Program-made: the position numbers and the translations under genes
In this document: positions 1 through 7,136 of the stretch, piece by piece
Layout: every line of letters starts with the position of its first letter
How positions within the stretch are numbered: position 1 is the stretch's first letter
NCBI GenBank assembly: GCA_020852775.1
Contig: JADZAD010000099.1
Location: forward strand, 1 to 9,518
Source: Anaerolineae bacterium
GTDB taxonomy: Bacteria; Chloroflexota; Anaerolineae; Aggregatilineales; UBA3940
Reading direction: 5' to 3'
Length of the DNA stretch: 9,518 nucleotides
Notes under the pieces: generated by a model
Seen by the model: only the letters and a program-made list of their open reading frames with translations
The model's database searches: none
What the model was told of the DNA's origin: nothing

Positions 1-735
1 GACATGCTTGCCGGGGCCGCGGACGTGGCGATGCTCTCCCGCGAGCCCAAGCCGGAAGAACTGGAGCAAGGAGCCTACGTCGTGCCGGTGTCTATTGATG
101 CGGTCGTGGCGACCGTTAACGCGGATAACCCGGTGCTTGCACAACTGCTGACGATCGGTATCACACCGGAGGCCGCCAACGCCATCTGGATTACGCAGGA
201 GACAAAGGAATGGGGCTCGCTGATCGGGATGGGGGACACCTCCGCGGTCAACGTCTACACCCGCTCCGACTCATCTGGCGCGGCGGAGGTCTGGGCGCTG
301 TTTGCCGATGGCGAAGCCCAGGAAGACCTGAACGGTATCGGGGTCAACGGTGATCCCGGCTTAGCGGAAGCGGTACGGAACGATCCGCTTGGCATCGGAT
401 ACAACAACATTGGCTTTGCCTACAATCTACTGGACGGTACGCAGGTTGCTGGACTGCGCGTGGTACCCATCGACCTGAACGGCAACGGCGTGATCGACCC
501 GGACGAGAACTTTTATGAGACACGCGCCGAACTCAACCAGGCCATTGCCGAGCAGCGCTATCCGTACCCGCCTGCGCGTATCCTGTACTTTGTGACGAAG
601 GGCGAGCCCTCACCGGAGATCACGGCCTTCTATCGCTGGGCGCTTACCGACGGGCAGCGGTTCGTCGAGGCGGGTGGCTTCGTGCCGCTGACTGCGGAGC
701 AGATCGCCGAGGCGCTGGCGAGGATTGACGACTAA
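1..735 (+). CDS. pstS: PstS-like phosphate/oxyanion-binding protein, 5' end missing (system 1)
   Basis: Extracytoplasmic binding protein that hands ligand to the PstC1/PstA1 channel. The frame is open to base 1, so the signal peptide and first lobe lie outside the window; 244 residues remain, roughly the last two thirds or more. The visible part aligns with PstS2 further on: an A-M-L-S-R-E segment matching A-N-A-S-R-E, then a crossover strand with I-D-A-V-V-A-T-V-N. The anion-binding segment is R-S-D-S-S-G-A (262-282), where PstS proteins normally have R-x-x-x-S-G-T; the Thr is Ala. Bases 472-507 encode D-L-N-G-N-G-V-I-D-P-D-E, a complete EF-hand-type calcium loop. The C-terminal F-V-T-K-G-E-P and G-G-F-V-P-L segments are typical of the family. 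The stop codon shares one base with the pstC1 start (TAATG). Family assignment is firm; phosphate as ligand is inferred from context. Confidence 0.9.
   Translation, partial: DMLAGAADVAMLSREPKPEELEQGAYVVPVSIDAVVATVNADNPVLAQLLTIGITPEAANAIWITQETKEWGSLIGMGDTSAVNVYTRSDSSGAAEVWALFADGEAQEDLNGIGVNGDPGLAEAVRNDPLGIGYNNIGFAYNLLDGTQVAGLRVVPIDLNGNGVIDPDENFYETRAELNQAIAEQRYPYPPARILYFVTKGEPSPEITAFYRWALTDGQRFVEAGGFVPLTAEQIAEALARIDD
472..507 (+). other. EF-hand-type Ca2+-binding loop in PstS-like protein
   Basis: Twelve codons read D-L-N-G-N-G-V-I-D-P-D-E. Loop positions 1, 3, 5, 9 and 12 are D, N, N, D and E, with Gly at 6 and Ile at 8, which fits the classical calcium loop and the dockerin-type loop. It sits between the second ligand-binding lobe and the C-terminal helices. 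PstS2 has no counterpart. Calcium binding is inferred from the motif alone. Confidence 0.6.
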
Positions 736-1721
736 TGGCAATACCTTTGAATCGAACGCTGGTGGTTCGAGCGCCCCGACGAAATACGCTGCTCTTCGCC
801 CTGCGGCGGCTGGCCGATCTTCTGCTGCAGAATGGCATGACCATACTGGTCGGGCTGGTCATCTCACTGCTGGGAGTGATGGCGGTGGTGCTGCTGCTGC
901 GCGCTCTGCCGGTGCTTGTGCAGCAGCCGCTGGAAGCGCTTCTGGCTTCCAGCGTGTGGCATCCGAGCAGAGGGGAATTCGGCTTTCTGCCGTTCCTGGC
1001 CGGGAGCGGTTTTGTCAGCCTGCTGGCGATGACGCTCGCCGTGCCGCTGGCGCTGTTGAGCGCGATCTACCTCGCCGAGTACAGCCGCCTGCGACAGATG
1101 ATCAAACCGATGATCGACCTGTTCGCCAGTATTCCTTCAGTAATCTATGGCCTGTGGGGGGTGCTCTTCGTGGTGCCCTTCATCAGGGATACGCTGATCC
1201 CGCTGGTTGACCGGGTTTTTGGCCCGAATGCCCCGCTGCTGGCGACCGCGAACACTACCGGTTACAGCCTGCTGGCGGGGAGCATCGTCGTCGGGATTAT
1301 GGTCTTTCCGATCATTGTTTCGGTCACGGATGAGCTTTTCCGAAGCGTACCACAGGGCATGCGTGAGGCGGCGCTGGCGCTGGGCGCGACGCGCTGGGAG
1401 GTCGTCAAGACGGTTGTGCTGCGGCGCACGCGCAACGGGATCGTCGCAGCGGTCGTGCTGGGTTTCTCCCGCGCGGTCGGCGAGACGCTGGCGGTGCTGA
1501 TGGTCGTCGGCAACGTGGCGCAGGTGCCGCGTTCAATCTTCGACGCGGCCTATCCGCTGCCCGCACTCATCGCCAACAACTACGGTGAGATGATGTCCAT
1601 CCCGCTGTATGACTCGGCGCTGATGCTGGCCTCACTGCTGCTGCTGGGGGTGATCGCGGCCTTCAATCTGGGGGCGCAGATCGTCCTGTGGCGTGTGACC
1701 CATGCGGAGGCGGCGACATGA
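735..1721 (+). CDS. pstC: Phosphate ABC transporter permease PstC (system 1)
   Basis: Inner-membrane channel subunit that pairs with PstA1. It has 328 residues, near the usual PstC length. About six hydrophobic segments can be seen, near residues 36-60, 92-115, 127-150, 176-198, 235-258 and 293-318. The cytoplasmic EAA loop that docks on the ATPase is at 211-233 (E-A-A-L-A-L-G-A-T-R-W). It is followed by S-R-A-V-G-E-T-L-A-V (245-254), the Arg/Glu signature of PstC/PstA proteins. The P-S-V-I-Y-G-L-W-G segment (134-142) is also typical. About 25 polar residues between segments 3 and 4 (R-D-T-L-I-P-L to T-A-N-T-T) make a longer periplasmic loop than in PstC2. The ATG overlaps the pstS stop by one base, so translation is probably coupled. 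A 5' extension of about 35 residues is rich in Arg. Family assignment is secure. Confidence 0.93.
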   Translation: MAIPLNRTLVVRAPRRNTLLFALRRLADLLLQNGMTILVGLVISLLGVMAVVLLLRALPVLVQQPLEALLASSVWHPSRGEFGFLPFLAGSGFVSLLAMTLAVPLALLSAIYLAEYSRLRQMIKPMIDLFASIPSVIYGLWGVLFVVPFIRDTLIPLVDRVFGPNAPLLATANTTGYSLLAGSIVVGIMVFPIIVSVTDELFRSVPQGMREAALALGATRWEVVKTVVLRRTRNGIVAAVVLGFSRAVGETLAVLMVVGNVAQVPRSIFDAAYPLPALIANNYGEMMSIPLYDSALMLASLLLLGVIAAFNLGAQIVLWRVTHAEAAT

Positions 1722-2572
1722 AACGGCGGTTCTGGCGCAATGTTGAAGAGAAGACAGCACAGGGGCTGATGCTGTTTTCAATCGTCACGGTGCTGCTTAT
1801 CCTGATCATGATCGTTAGCATGACCATTGCGCGCGGGGCACGGGTACTCTCCTGGGAGATGCTGACTCAGCCCCCCAGCGGGGGCTTCTATCTTGGTGGG
1901 GGCGGTGGCATCCTGAACGCCATGCTCGGCTCGCTTTACCTGACACTGGGCGGCCTGGTGCTTGCCACGTTCATCGCTCTGCCGATTGTGCTGTACCTGC
2001 ACCTATATACCCGTAATCACCGGCTCCGGCGGCTGGTGCGGCTGGCGCTGGATACGCTCTGGGGGATACCGGGTATCGTCTACGGCGCATTCGCCTTCAT
2101 CCTGATGATTGCTGTCGGGATGCGCGCTTCCCTGCTGGCGGGGATCATTACGCTGGCGCTGGTGATGCTGCCGATCCTGGCCCGTACCTTTGACGAAGTG
2201 CTTGATCTCGTCCCGCCTGATCTGCTCAACGCTGCCCGTTCACTGGGAGCTACCCGCCTCGAATTGATCGAAGTGCTGGTGCGCCAATCCCTGCCCGGGC
2301 TGGTGACGGCCATGCTGCTGGGGATGGGCCGCGGCGCCGGGGAGGCAGCGGCGGTACTCTTTACCGCCGGGTATACCGACTCCCTGCCGACTTCTCTGGC
2401 CCGCCCGGTGGCATCCTTGCCGCTGGCGGTCTTCTTTCAGCTCAGCACGCCCTTCCCGGAAGCGCAGGCACGGGCCTATGCCGCGGCGCTGGTTCTGATG
2501 GCAGTGGTGCTTGGGGTGAGCATTCTGGCGCGGGTGGTGGCGGCGGCTCTCGGCCGTTACACCATTCGATGA
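1718..2572 (+). CDS. pstA: Phosphate ABC transporter permease PstA (system 1)
   Basis: Second channel subunit, 284 residues. I chose ATG 1718 over the in-frame ATG at 1688 because it overlaps the pstC1 stop as ATGA and has GGAGG at 1706-1710 with a 7-base spacer. The N-terminal membrane segment is at about 17-38, followed by a glycine-rich outer loop (P-S-G-G-F-Y-L-G-G-G-G-G, 53-64) typical of PstA. The EAA loop is N-A-A-R-S-L-G-A-T-R-L (171-181). The later signature reads G-R-G-A-G-E-A-A-A-V-L-F-T-A-G (204-218); most PstA proteins have G-E-T here, so Thr is Ala. The core pore Arg (205) and Glu (209) remain. A W-G-I-P-G-I-V-Y-G segment (115-123) is conserved. It lies between pstC1 and pstB1 and overlaps both by four bases, which indicates one transcript. 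Confidence 0.93.
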   Translation: MKRRFWRNVEEKTAQGLMLFSIVTVLLILIMIVSMTIARGARVLSWEMLTQPPSGGFYLGGGGGILNAMLGSLYLTLGGLVLATFIALPIVLYLHLYTRNHRLRRLVRLALDTLWGIPGIVYGAFAFILMIAVGMRASLLAGIITLALVMLPILARTFDEVLDLVPPDLLNAARSLGATRLELIEVLVRQSLPGLVTAMLLGMGRGAGEAAAVLFTAGYTDSLPTSLARPVASLPLAVFFQLSTPFPEAQARAYAAALVLMAVVLGVSILARVVAAALGRYTIR

Positions 2573-3342
2573 GAGACGTATCAATGGCAGAACAAAGCAC
2601 ACTGCAAATCACCGGCTGGAATGTGTGGTATGGTGGGTTCCACGCGCTCAGGAACATCACCGCCAGCATCCCGGCCAGCCAGATTACTGCTATTGTTGGC
2701 CCATCGGGCTGTGGCAAATCCACCCTGCTCAGGAGCCTGAACCGGCTGGTGGAGCTTGAAGAGGGAGCACGTGTGCAGGGTGAAGTGCTACTGAACGGGC
2801 AGAATATCTATGCGCCTGAGGCTGATGTGACCGAGATCCGTACCCGGATCGGCCTGCTGGCGCAGAAGCCGTTTCCTCTGCCTATGTCGATCTTCGACAA
2901 CGTGGCCTACGGGCCGCGCCTTCACGGGCTGCATCGTGGACACCTGGCCGATGTCGTTGAGCAGCGCCTGCGGCAGGTGCACCTGTGGGATGAGGTCAAG
3001 GATCGCCTGAAGCGCCCGGCGGCCCGCCTGTCGGTCGGGCAGCAGCAGCGCCTGTGCCTCGCCCGCGCGCTGGCGGTTGACCCCGATCTGTTACTGGCAG
3101 ATGAATCCACTTCCGCGCTCGACCCGCACTCCGCGCGGGCCGTCGAAGACCTGCTGGAAGAACTCAAGAACGAGTACACGATCGTGATCGTCACACATAA
3201 TCTGGGGCAGGCCGAACGCCTCGCGGATTACGTCCTGTTCCTCTGGCTGGGCGAGCTGATCGAGGTTGGCCCGGCGGAGCGCGTCTTCGGCCAGCCCACC
3301 CACGACCTGACCCGCAGCTACCTGGAGCGCCGTTTCGGCTGA
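2569..3342 (+). CDS. pstB: Phosphate ABC transporter ATPase PstB (system 1)
   Basis: Cytoplasmic ATPase driving the PstC1/PstA1 channel, presumably as a homodimer because it is the only ATPase of this set. It has 257 residues from ATG 2569, which overlaps the pstA1 stop as ATGA. The in-frame ATG at 2584 (M-A-E-Q-S-T) is a real alternative and gives the usual PstB N-terminus; GAGAG at 2571-2575 could serve it. Motifs: Walker A G-P-S-G-C-G-K-S-T (44-52), Q-loop Gln99, signature L-S-V-G-Q (154-158, Val for the usual Gly), Walker B L-L-L-A-D-E with catalytic Glu179, D-loop S-A-L-D, and H-loop His210. Glu179 is followed by Ser instead of the usual Pro. All catalytic residues are present, so I expect an active ATPase. 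The last gene of set 1; no terminator hairpin is obvious after it. Confidence 0.93.
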   Translation: MRDVSMAEQSTLQITGWNVWYGGFHALRNITASIPASQITAIVGPSGCGKSTLLRSLNRLVELEEGARVQGEVLLNGQNIYAPEADVTEIRTRIGLLAQKPFPLPMSIFDNVAYGPRLHGLHRGHLADVVEQRLRQVHLWDEVKDRLKRPAARLSVGQQQRLCLARALAVDPDLLLADESTSALDPHSARAVEDLLEELKNEYTIVIVTHNLGQAERLADYVLFLWLGELIEVGPAERVFGQPTHDLTRSYLERRFG

Positions 3343-3424
3343 ACGCGCTTGCCACTACTCCGCGTGGATGCAATACGTCATATACTGGAATCAGACACGT
3401 TTTTCGTTCGTCAGGAGGTTGGCG
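3343..3424 (+). promoter_or_regulatory. Intergenic leader with possible -10 element before the lipoprotein gene
   Basis: This 82-base gap holds TATACT at 3381-3386 (5 of 6 with the -10 consensus) but no good -35 at the right distance; TTGCCA at 3349-3354 is 26 bases away. The perfect Shine-Dalgarno sequence AGGAGG at 3413-3418 lies 6 bases before ATG 3425 and decides the start of the next gene. An activator-dependent promoter, or read-through from set 1, would both fit. Confidence 0.3.
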
Positions 3425-4189
3425 ATGAAACGGTCTGTTCTGATCGTGACGATTACATTCGTACTGGCAGGGCTGGCGTGTGGCTCCCTGCCTGACGCAA
3501 ATCCCGTCGCACCGCGCCCTACTGGTTTCCCGCTGGTTCCACCTCGCCCGACGGATTTCGTAGACCCCACACCGCTGCCCGAACTCTCCGAAGACATTCT
3601 GCAACCGGGAACTCAGCCCCCTGCCGGGGTGGGGCTTCTGACAACGCCATCGCTGGATTTCGGGATCGACGGCTGGGATCAATGGCTGCAGGGGGGCTCC
3701 AGCGTCGCCGGGGACAACCGGGTATTCATGGCTGATGACCCGATGTACCGGCGTGTCGTACAGTTCTCCCGCACCAATGGTGACTCGGATGGTGGGGCCG
3801 CTGGCATCACACAGTCACTCCAGTTGAATGTCGATCCATACAAGCATGTCTACCTGTATGTGATCGGCCGCGTCCTGTCAGAAGAGGGTGGCAATATCGC
3901 CAACCAGAACCCGGAATGGTTTCCGGAGGGAGCGGTACAGGTCCGGGTGCGGTTTGAGGATGCGCGGGGACGCACGGTTGAATGGTATCATGGCTTCTAC
4001 ACGGCGCCACTCTCGTACCCGGATAATGTGCACTTCAGCCGGGTTAGGGAAGGTGAATGGTTCGTCTACGTCTCGCCTGACCTCAAGGAGGAAGCCAGCC
4101 AGGCCTCGCTGATCCGGGAAGTCGCCGCCTATGGTTTTGGCTGGGGATTCGAAGGGCAGGTTGCTTCCCTGGAATTGATCGGCCAGTAG
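3425..4189 (+). CDS. Putative lipoprotein of unknown function between the two pst sets
   Basis: I do not recognise a named family. The 254-residue protein starts at ATG 3425, supported by AGGAGG 6 bases upstream; an in-frame ATG at 3368 has no such signal. Residues 1-18 form a short signal peptide (M-K-R-S, then a hydrophobic run) ending L-A-G-L-A-C, with Cys19 as probable lipidation site; Gly at -3 makes this a weak lipobox. Residues 20-70 are a Pro/Thr-rich linker with two similar P-R-P-T-(G/D)-F units. Residues 75-254 look like an all-beta domain: I-D-G-W-D-Q-W, V-V-Q-F-S-R-T-N-G-D, I-T-Q-S-L-Q-L and alternating strands such as H-V-Y-L-Y-V-I and V-Q-V-R-V-R-F. This resembles galactose-binding-like or carbohydrate-binding beta sandwiches. 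It also has many aromatic residues. Position between two phosphate systems hints at co-regulation, but a transport role is not shown. Confidence 0.8.
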   Translation: MKRSVLIVTITFVLAGLACGSLPDANPVAPRPTGFPLVPPRPTDFVDPTPLPELSEDILQPGTQPPAGVGLLTTPSLDFGIDGWDQWLQGGSSVAGDNRVFMADDPMYRRVVQFSRTNGDSDGGAAGITQSLQLNVDPYKHVYLYVIGRVLSEEGGNIANQNPEWFPEGAVQVRVRFEDARGRTVEWYHGFYTAPLSYPDNVHFSRVREGEWFVYVSPDLKEEASQASLIREVAAYGFGWGFEGQVASLELIGQ

Positions 4190-4226
4190 CCGGAATAAAT
4201 GAGCCTGTCCACCGGACTATGGATTA

Positions 4227-4284
4227 CTGTCAGCAACCTTTGTGACAAGTTCCGCCTGTCAGCAAGCCCATTCTGGAATATACT
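4227..4284 (+). promoter_or_regulatory. Candidate Pho-box-type promoter for the second pst operon
   Basis: The second CTGTCA (4256-4261) lies exactly 17 bases before TATACT (4279-4284), so it sits in the -35 position and matches TTGACA at 4 of 6 bases. In the E. coli Pho box, CTGTCA-type half-sites repeat every 11 bases and replace the -35 element. Here the two identical copies are 29 bases apart, with a divergent TTGTGACA between them. The architecture resembles a PhoB-activated promoter, but the spacing is not the classical one. Regulator identity is inferred. Confidence 0.4.
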
Positions 4285-4379
4285 ATCGGTGACAGCGTCG
4301 GGGCCGGGCCTGTATGACGGGCGGTTCGCCTGGCTACGCCTCTCTGGCCTGTGGCGCTGTGACATGGTTTCTACACGCC

Positions 4380-4384
4380 AGGAG
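4380..4384 (+). promoter_or_regulatory. Ribosome binding site deciding a GTG start for pstS2
   Basis: AGGAG lies 5 bases before GTG 4390. The in-frame ATG at 4414 has no separate Shine-Dalgarno at a workable distance. A start at 4390 also gives a normal positively charged n-region to the signal peptide. Confidence 0.6.
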
Positions 4385-4389
4385 CATCA

Positions 4390-5298
4390 GTGAACGGTCG
4401 AAGAACTCCAGGGATGCGCCTTCACCTGCTGAATGGTCTGGCGATTCTGGTGCTGGCCCTTACGGGGTGTCAGCCCGTATCCTCCGGATCGGAAAGCGGA
4501 GCAGACTCCGACCGTGCAATTCAGAACAAAGGCTCCGATACCCTCGTCAACCTTGCGCTGGCCTGGGCTGAATCCTACCGTGAAGTGCGGCCGGAAGTCT
4601 CAATTGCGGTCACCGGAGGTGGCACCGGGACAGGCATCGCGGCGCTGATCAACGGCACGGTGGATATTGCTAACGCCTCCCGTGAGATGTCCGAGGAGGA
4701 AATCGCCGAGGCCAGGGCTAATGGCATCACCCCGGTGGAGTTCATCGTCGCGATCGATGCGCTGGCGGTGATCGTCAACCCTGACAACCCTGTCGAGCGG
4801 CTCACCATCGAGCAGCTTTCCGATATCTTCACCGGGCGCATCACCAACTGGCGCGAAGTGGGCGGCAACGATGCGCCGGTCGTCGTAGTCTCCCGTGAGA
4901 GTAACTCCGGCACGCATGTCTACTTCCTTGAAACGGTCGTCCGGCGAGGCTCGAAGGAGAACGAGGATATCTTCGCGCCCCGGACGCTGCTCATGCCGTC
5001 ATCCGTGGGAATCACCAGTGAGGTTCAGCGTAATCCTAATGCGATTGGTTATGACGGGCTGGGGTACGTCACGCCACATGAGAAGCTGATCGCGGTTGCT
5101 CAGGATGCTGGCTCGCCATATGTGCTGCCCTCCGTTGAGAGCGGAGAGGATGGCAGTTATCCACTGGCACGCTACCTGTACATGTACACAGCCGGTGAAC
5201 CGGATGAGACGATCATGGCCTATCTTGACTGGATTCGTGGGCCGGAAGGACAGGCCATCGTTGCCGACCTCGGTTTTGTGCCGTATGCCGGGAATTGA
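4390..5298 (+). CDS. pstS: Phosphate-binding lipoprotein PstS (system 2)
   Basis: Membrane-anchored phosphate receptor for PstC2/PstA2, 302 residues with a GTG start (ATG 4414 is the fallback). Residues 1-26 are a lipoprotein signal peptide ending in the good lipobox L-T-G-C (Cys27), followed by a short Ser/Gly linker. The mature protein has N-K-G-S-D-T-L (46-52) and T-G-G-G-T-G-T-G (75-82), the N-terminal anion loop of the SR-containing PstS branch. D-I-A-N-A-S-R-E (92-99) follows, then the crossover I-D-A-L-A-V-I-V-N (122-130). R-E-S-N-S-G-T-H (169-176) is the canonical second-lobe phosphate motif, with Arg169 and SGT intact. I-F-T-G-x-I-T-N-W (146-154) is a strong family hallmark. Unlike the first PstS it lacks the calcium loop. 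It heads the second operon, six bases before pstC2. Confidence 0.95.
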   Translation: MNGRRTPGMRLHLLNGLAILVLALTGCQPVSSGSESGADSDRAIQNKGSDTLVNLALAWAESYREVRPEVSIAVTGGGTGTGIAALINGTVDIANASREMSEEEIAEARANGITPVEFIVAIDALAVIVNPDNPVERLTIEQLSDIFTGRITNWREVGGNDAPVVVVSRESNSGTHVYFLETVVRRGSKENEDIFAPRTLLMPSSVGITSEVQRNPNAIGYDGLGYVTPHEKLIAVAQDAGSPYVLPSVESGEDGSYPLARYLYMYTAGEPDETIMAYLDWIRGPEGQAIVADLGFVPYAGN

Positions 5299-5304
5299 GC
5301 ACTT

Positions 5305-6261
5305 ATGAACGTGACCACAGCAGACGATACTACATCGACCGGGCAAGCTGGCCCGTTGACCGGTACGACTGACCGCGGCACCTGGCGCGAGTTCTTCGTC
5401 GAGCACGCCATCAAGGCGGCAGGCATCTCCATGATTGCGATCGTGGGGCTGATCTTCTTCTTCCTGCTGCGTGAGGGGCTGCCCACCCTGGGGGAAGTCC
5501 CACTCGGCGCCCTTTTGGGCACGCGCTGGTACCCTATAGAGGAACTCTACGGGTTGATCCCGCTGGTTATCGGCTCTCTGCTGGTGACAGCCGGCTCGGT
5601 GCTGATTGCCGTGCCGCTGGGGCTGACGACCGCGATCTACCTGAGCGAGATTGCACCCCAGTGGCAGCGCGACATCCTGAAGCCGCTGATCGAGGTGCTG
5701 GCCGGTATCCCGTCGATAGTGCTGGGTTTTCTCGGGTGGGTGGCGCTGGCCCCGCTGATCCAGAGCCTGGGGGCGCCGACTGGCCTGACAGCCTTCACCG
5801 GCTCGCTGGTGCTGGCGTACATGGCTCTGCCCACGATCATCAGCATCTCGGAGGATGCCCTGTACGCGGTACCGAAGGAATACCGCGACGGGGCGCTGGC
5901 GATCGGCGCGACACAGTGGCAGGCTATCCGCATGGTGGTGCTGCGCGCAGCCAGCCCGGGCCTCGTGACGGCGGTGATGCTGGGTATTGGCCGCGCCATC
6001 GGTGAGACGATGGCGGTAATGATGGTGACGGGTAACGCGGCCAATATGCCCGCCTTTGGCCCGGCCATTCTCTTCGAGCCGGTCCGCACGATGACGGCGA
6101 CCATCGCCGCCGAGATGGGTGAAGTCTCACAGGGGAGTGTTCATTACCATACGCTCTTTCTGATCGGCATCCTGCTCTTCATTATCACGTTCGCGATTAA
6201 CTCACTGGCGGGCCGCCTGATCGGTGGCCAGGAGCAGCGCCGGAAGCGAGGCCAGATATGA
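5305..6261 (+). CDS. pstC: Phosphate ABC transporter permease PstC (system 2)
   Basis: Channel subunit of 318 residues. A polar, Thr-rich tail of about 30 residues precedes the first membrane segment (about 36-56). Further hydrophobic segments lie near 83-114, 127-152, 163-185, 215-243 and 282-302. L-Y-G-L-I-P-L-V-I-G-S (81-91) is typical of PstC. The EAA loop is D-G-A-L-A-I-G-A-T-Q-W (195-205). G-R-A-I-G-E-T-M-A-V (229-238) carries the conserved Arg230 and Glu234 of the phosphate path. The protein ends in a basic tail (Q-E-Q-R-R-K-R). It starts 6 bases after pstS2, with no strong Shine-Dalgarno, and its last four bases overlap pstA2. PstC1 is clearly related but divergent, so this is not a recent duplication. 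Confidence 0.95.
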   Translation: MNVTTADDTTSTGQAGPLTGTTDRGTWREFFVEHAIKAAGISMIAIVGLIFFFLLREGLPTLGEVPLGALLGTRWYPIEELYGLIPLVIGSLLVTAGSVLIAVPLGLTTAIYLSEIAPQWQRDILKPLIEVLAGIPSIVLGFLGWVALAPLIQSLGAPTGLTAFTGSLVLAYMALPTIISISEDALYAVPKEYRDGALAIGATQWQAIRMVVLRAASPGLVTAVMLGIGRAIGETMAVMMVTGNAANMPAFGPAILFEPVRTMTATIAAEMGEVSQGSVHYHTLFLIGILLFIITFAINSLAGRLIGGQEQRRKRGQI

Positions 6262-7103
6262 CCCGGCAGCAGGCGCAGAAGATAGCTGTTTCCGCCATTA
6301 CCGCCGCGGCCGGGCTGGTCGTACTCCCGATCGTGCTGGTGATTGTCTACATCATTGTGATGGGGGCGGGCGCGATCAACTGGACGTTCCTGACCGCGCT
6401 CCCGTCAGAAGGTATGACGGAAGGCGGCATCATGCCCGCAATCCTGGGCACGGTGATCCTGACCTTCGGCACAGCGATCGTGTCCATCCCGCTGGCGATT
6501 GGCGCGGCGGTCTACCTGGCCGAATACGCGCAGGATAACTGGCTGACCCGTGCCGTCCGGCTGGCAATCGTTAACCTGGCGGGGATCCCGTCGATCGTGT
6601 ACGGACTCTTCGGCCTGGGCGCGTTTGTGCTTTTTCTCAAGCTCGGCACGTCGATTATCGCAGGTTCGCTGACGCTGGGGATCATGACTCTACCGGTAGT
6701 CATCAGCACCTCCGAAGAGGCGATCCTGGCCGTCCCACAGCGTTTCCGAATGGTCAGCCTGAGCCTTGGTGCGACCAAATTGCAGACGATCCGCCACCAG
6801 GTGCTGCCACAGGCACTGCCCGGCATCCTGACGGGCATGATCCTTGGCCTGAGCCGCGCAGCGGGTGAGACTGCCACGTTGCTCTTCACGGTCGCGGCGT
6901 TCTACCTGCCCCGGTTGCCGCAATCGCTGTTCGACCAGACAATGGCGCTGCCGTATCATCTGTACGTCATCGCGACACAGGTGCCCAATATGCCGCTCAC
7001 CATCCAGTATGGGACGGCGTTGATTCTGCTGTTGATCGTGCTGTCACTGACGCTTGTGGCCTCGGTTGTGCGGACGCGGGTGCGCCGCCGCCGCGAGTGG
7101 TAG
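6258..7103 (+). CDS. pstA: Phosphate ABC transporter permease PstA (system 2)
   Basis: Partner of PstC2, 281 residues. The ATG overlaps the pstC2 stop (ATGA), and GAGG at 6248-6251 gives a 6-base spacer. Membrane segments are near residues 10-36, 60-90, 104-128, 133-153, 186-212 and 250-272. The glycine-containing outer loop is G-M-T-E-G-G-I-M-P (52-60), shorter than in PstA1. N-L-A-G-I-P-S-I-V-Y-G (106-116) is a hallmark. The EAA region is M-V-S-L-S-L-G-A-T-K-L (165-175). S-R-A-A-G-E-T-A-T-L-L-F-T (199-211) is the canonical PstA signature, with the Thr that PstA1 lacks. The C-terminus is strongly basic. A 33-base gap separates it from pstB2. Confidence 0.95.
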   Translation: MTRQQAQKIAVSAITAAAGLVVLPIVLVIVYIIVMGAGAINWTFLTALPSEGMTEGGIMPAILGTVILTFGTAIVSIPLAIGAAVYLAEYAQDNWLTRAVRLAIVNLAGIPSIVYGLFGLGAFVLFLKLGTSIIAGSLTLGIMTLPVVISTSEEAILAVPQRFRMVSLSLGATKLQTIRHQVLPQALPGILTGMILGLSRAAGETATLLFTVAAFYLPRLPQSLFDQTMALPYHLYVIATQVPNMPLTIQYGTALILLLIVLSLTLVASVVRTRVRRRREW

Positions 7104-7136
7104 CAGCCTTTGATCCTGCCTGCTGGGTGAACGGCC

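Larger units (their letters stand above)
4190..4389 (+). promoter_or_regulatory. Intergenic region upstream of pstS2 with promoter and repeats
   Basis: The 200-base gap contains a 10-base direct repeat CTGTCAGCAA at 4227-4236 and 4256-4265. TGACA in the opposite orientation appears at 4243-4247 and 4290-4294. A -10-like TATACT is at 4279-4284. Downstream, a small hairpin (GGCG/CGCC) occurs near 4321-4331. I see no coding sequence and no clear terminator for the lipoprotein gene. Confidence 0.55.

Noticed and set aside
725..1210. Plus-strand frame of 161 residues overlapping pstC1
   Set aside because: It is a shifted reading of pstC1 with low-complexity Ala/Arg/Gly composition and no recognisable domain.
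3368..3424. Upstream ATG start for the lipoprotein
   Set aside because: It would place 19 residues before the signal peptide and has no Shine-Dalgarno; ATG 3425 has a perfect one.
3191..3682. Minus-strand frame of 163 residues
   Set aside because: It runs antisense across pstB1 and the lipoprotein gene, has no motif or credible ribosome binding site, and reflects GC-rich shadow coding.
4201..4393. Small plus-strand frame in the intergenic region before pstS2
   Set aside because: It begins over the promoter elements, has no ribosome binding site and no recognisable protein features.
5637..6104. Minus-strand frame of 155 residues opposite pstC2
   Set aside because: It is antisense to a strongly conserved permease and its composition mirrors that gene.
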